Source: Arthrobacter sp.
Lineage (GTDB): Bacteria > Actinomycetota > Actinomycetes > Actinomycetales > Micrococcaceae
Length of the DNA stretch: 34,337 nucleotides
Assembly (NCBI GenBank): GCA_030146405.1
Contig: JASLBS010000228.1
Coordinates: 1-34,337 of the forward strand
Direction: 5' to 3'
Shown one piece after another: positions 32,372 to 34,337 of this stretch (the stretch's first letter is position 1; the number at the start of each line of letters is the position of its first letter). A program made the translations under genes and the position numbers. The notes under the pieces were generated by a model. That model was not told the origin of the DNA. It was given only the letters and a program-made list of their open reading frames with translations, and ran no database searches.

Positions 32372-33330
32372 CGCTTCTTCCTCTTCTTGCGCTGCGGCTG
32401 CACCCGCTGGGTCCTGGGCTCAGGTACAGCCTCGATGGCCGGTTCTGTCTTCCGCTCACCGAGCAGCGGGAGCGCAGGCAGGCCCTTCTTGGCACGACGT
32501 TCCGCGAGGGCTTTCGCTGCCGGCGACCCCGGCGTGGGCATCTTCCGGATGACGTAGAACTGCTGCGCCATGGTCCAGACGTTGGTGGTGGTCCAGTACA
32601 CCAACACACCGATCGGGAAGTTGATCCCACCGATGCCGAAGACGAGCGGAAGGATGTACAGCATGATCTTCTGCTGACGCATGAAGGGGCTCTGCATGGC
32701 CTCGTCGGACATGTTCTTCGCCATGATCTGCTTCTGCGTGATGAACTGCGACGACGTCATCGCAAGAATCATGATCACCGACAGGATGATGACGCTGATG
32801 TTCATGTCGGAGCCGAAGCTGCCCAGGAACGTGGAGGAGAGTGGAGCTCCGAAAATTGTCGCGTTGTCGAACTGGCGCACGGACTCGGGAGACAGCGCAC
32901 CGATCGTGTCACCCTCCGCACTGGCCCGTGAGATGCCGTTGAGCACCGTGAAGAGTGCGAAGAAGAAGGGCATCTGGATGAGGATGGGGAGACAGGCCGC
33001 GAAGGGATTGGTGCCGTGCTTCTTGTACAGCGCCATCTGTTCCTGCGTCATCGCCTGGCGCGAGAGCTGGTCCGTCTTGCCCTTGTACTTCTGCTGGAGC
33101 TTCCGCAGATCCGGTTGCAGGGCCTGCATGCCACGCTGCGCCTTGATCTGCTTCACGAACACCGGGATCAGGGCTGCCCGGATGATGACGACGAGGCCGA
33201 CGATCGACAGGACCCAGGTCCAGCCCGAGGCAGGGTCCATCCCGAGGAACGTGAATCCCTCGTGGAACATGAACATGATCCACGAGACGAGCCACCTGAA
33301 CGGCGCCAGAATCGTCTGAAAAAAACCCAT
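32368..33330 (-). CDS. yidC: Membrane protein insertase YidC
   Basis: A 320-residue Oxa1-family insertase that places proteins into the cytoplasmic membrane alone or with Sec. It is the short Gram-positive type without a large periplasmic domain. The conserved groove arginine is Arg51 in VVIIRAALIPVFVKQIKAQ. LQQKYKGKTDQLSRQAMTQE is the cytoplasmic coiled hairpin, followed by KHGTNPFAACLPILIQMPFF and the late NFPIGVLVYWTTTNVWTMAQ. The C-terminal tail is strongly basic (QPQRKKRKKR), suiting ribosome contact. The ATG at 33330 is 5 bp after yidD, with GGAGAG inside the yidD end. Confidence 0.97.
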   Translation of the reverse strand: MGFFQTILAPFRWLVSWIMFMFHEGFTFLGMDPASGWTWVLSIVGLVVIIRAALIPVFVKQIKAQRGMQALQPDLRKLQQKYKGKTDQLSRQAMTQEQMALYKKHGTNPFAACLPILIQMPFFFALFTVLNGISRASAEGDTIGALSPESVRQFDNATIFGAPLSSTFLGSFGSDMNISVIILSVIMILAMTSSQFITQKQIMAKNMSDEAMQSPFMRQQKIMLYILPLVFGIGGINFPIGVLVYWTTTNVWTMAQQFYVIRKMPTPGSPAAKALAERRAKKGLPALPLLGERKTEPAIEAVPEPRTQRVQPQRKKRKKR

Positions 33331-33335
33331 ATCAG

Positions 33336-33695
33336 TTAGCTCTCCTCAAGCCGCGGGCGGCTTTCGTCATCGTCCGGGATCACCGGGTGGTTCAACACAA
33401 CAATCGAGGGGGTCCTCCCCGGGGGGAAGGTCCTGGAACCGGCGGGTACATGGTCCACGCCGCCGTCGTTCCAGGGGTGACAGCGAACCACCCGCCGTGC
33501 AGCGAGCCAACCGCCACGGGCGATCCCGTGAACGGTCACAGCCTCGAGCGCATAGGCGGAACAACTCGGATAGAACCGGCACACCGGCCCGTACAGCGGA
33601 GAGACGACCTTCCGGTACGCGATCAGTAATCCGATCGCCACGAGTCGCGGCAGCCCCATGATGAAGGCCAACACGCGGTCAGCGACCTTCTTCAC
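33336..33695 (-). CDS. yidD: Membrane protein insertion efficiency factor YidD
   Basis: A 119-residue small membrane-associated protein that assists YidC. The conserved core is present: LIAYRKVVSPLYGPVCRFYP, SCSAYALEAVTVHG, RGGWLAARRVVRCHPW. The C-terminal about 40 residues are variable. I chose the GTG at 33695, 11 nt after the rnpA stop, because it gives the usual short N-terminus and has AAGGCAG upstream. An in-frame GTG or ATG further upstream would lie within rnpA. Confidence 0.92.
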   Translation of the reverse strand: MKKVADRVLAFIMGLPRLVAIGLLIAYRKVVSPLYGPVCRFYPSCSAYALEAVTVHGIARGGWLAARRVVRCHPWNDGGVDHVPAGSRTFPPGRTPSIVVLNHPVIPDDDESRPRLEES

Positions 33696-33706
33696 GATAC
33701 TCTGCC

Positions 33707-34072
33707 TTACCTTCCCGGTGCATCGAGCCGTTCCAGGCGGCGGAGTACCGCTGCCGCACCGCCTGAAAAGTCCCTGTGCAGAGTAGGCCAGTCCGTGTCG
33801 GCAGCCGCGGGCAGTGCCCGTACCACGACGTCGTACCCGTACGGGTACGCGGAGACCCACTCTGCCGAAGCATGACGAAGCCTTCGTTTAACGAGGTTCC
33901 GGGTCACGGCGTTCCCGACGTTCTTCCCGACGATGAAGCCGACCCTCGAGGGCATCGAATCCGAGGTCCGAGCCGCATATAGCACAACGTTCCGGCGCCC
34001 TGATCGGGCGCCGGAACGTACGGTACGTGCAAAGTCCCCTGCGGTTCGTACCCTGTGGATCATCGGTAGCAC
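33707..34072 (-). CDS. rnpA: Ribonuclease P protein component
   Basis: A 121-residue basic protein that binds the catalytic P RNA and helps mature tRNA 5' ends. The family signature is KNVGNAVTRNLVKRRLRHA, preceded by SRVGFIVG. The N-terminus MLPMIHRVRTAGDF is normal for the family. The GTG start at 34072 has a weak ribosome site. It is flanked by rpmH (85 bp upstream) and yidD (11 bp downstream), the universal order. Confidence 0.96.
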   Translation of the reverse strand: MLPMIHRVRTAGDFARTVRSGARSGRRNVVLYAARTSDSMPSRVGFIVGKNVGNAVTRNLVKRRLRHASAEWVSAYPYGYDVVVRALPAAADTDWPTLHRDFSGGAAAVLRRLERLDAPGR

Positions 34073-34157
34073 GGAAGGATCCCAGTCATCGATGAGGAGA
34101 GGAAGCCCGTGCGGTCACGAGAGCCCCCGGATGCCGAACGGCGAGGGGTGGAACCGC

Positions 34158-34295
34158 CTATGCCGAGAGTTCGGTACGGCCCTTGCCGCGGCGTGCCGAC
34201 AGGATGGCACGACCAGCGCGGGTGCGCATGCGAAGACGGAAGCCGTGCTTCTTGGCACGACGGCGGTTATTCGGCTGAAAAGTCCGCTTGCTCAC
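34158..34295 (-). CDS. rpmH: 50S ribosomal protein L34
   Basis: A 45-residue, very basic ribosomal protein that starts at a GTG (SKRTFQPNNRRRAKKHGFRL after the first residue) and ends KGRTELSA; it is too short for most gene finders. GGAG lies 8 nt upstream of the start. It is the first gene of the leftward rpmH-rnpA-yidD-yidC-jag-rsmG-parAB cluster, and dnaA is expected divergently beyond the window edge. The 42 bases from 34296 to the end are its leader. Confidence 0.97.
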   Translation of the reverse strand: MSKRTFQPNNRRRAKKHGFRLRMRTRAGRAILSARRGKGRTELSA

Positions 34296-34337
34296 TGTAG
34301 TTACTCCAGAACGATCTTGAGATGCGTCCGGCCCATT

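Overview
The window is chromosomal DNA from a high-GC actinobacterium, most likely a member of the Micrococcaceae close to Arthrobacter. The evidence is the GC-rich codon use, the mycothiol gene mshA, an actinobacterial inositol-phosphate synthase, and the actinobacterial origin-proximal order cca - NUDIX - murJ - pseudokinase - trxB - trxA // parB - parA - rsmG - jag - yidC - yidD - rnpA - rpmH. dnaA and the replication origin should lie just beyond the right end. I see no mobile elements, CRISPR arrays, tRNAs or rRNAs.

Layout. 1-5.3 kb: the 3' part of a flavin-dependent oxidoreductase, then a SipW-type signal peptidase carrying a C-terminal Hpt-like domain that lacks the phosphorylatable histidine. 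This converges on and overlaps an OmpR-type response regulator, which follows a membrane GGDEF-EAL protein. 5.4-9.6 kb: a leftward operon of a GT87 glycosyltransferase, a FemAB-like aminoacyltransferase and a phytoene-desaturase-like FAD oxidoreductase. 9.7-16.1 kb: ino1, a MerR regulator divergent from a DUF2306 membrane protein, and the leftward operon mshA - phosphatase - fhs. 16.1-18.0 kb: a small orphan protein, a 22-residue mini-ORF, a possible structured RNA element and a DUF418 membrane protein. 18.0-25.7 kb: histidine phosphatase and cca (leftward), then NUDIX, murJ, a pseudokinase-like membrane protein, trxB and trxA (rightward).

25.7-28.55 kb is a stretch of about 2.8 kb with no convincing gene. 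It contains six strong ParB-binding parS sites and one degenerate site, immediately downstream of parB. The parS site next to parB is the centre of a perfect 32-bp palindrome that probably also works as the parB terminator. The rest of the window is the leftward origin cluster rpmH-rnpA-yidD-yidC-jag-rsmG-parA-parB, whose genes are tightly packed and partly overlapping.

Two themes link the genes. First, ino1, mshA and trxB each carry an upstream match to the thiol-stress sigma factor consensus (GGAAT-N18-GTT, SigR/SigH type). This suggests that inositol phosphate supply, the first mycothiol step and thioredoxin are co-induced. A conserved but unassigned phosphatase lies 5 nt downstream of mshA and is a candidate for the missing mycothiol phosphatase (MshA2). 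Second, parA, parB and the parS island form a compact chromosome-segregation locus. All functional calls rest on reading the sequence and knowledge of the families; no database search was run.
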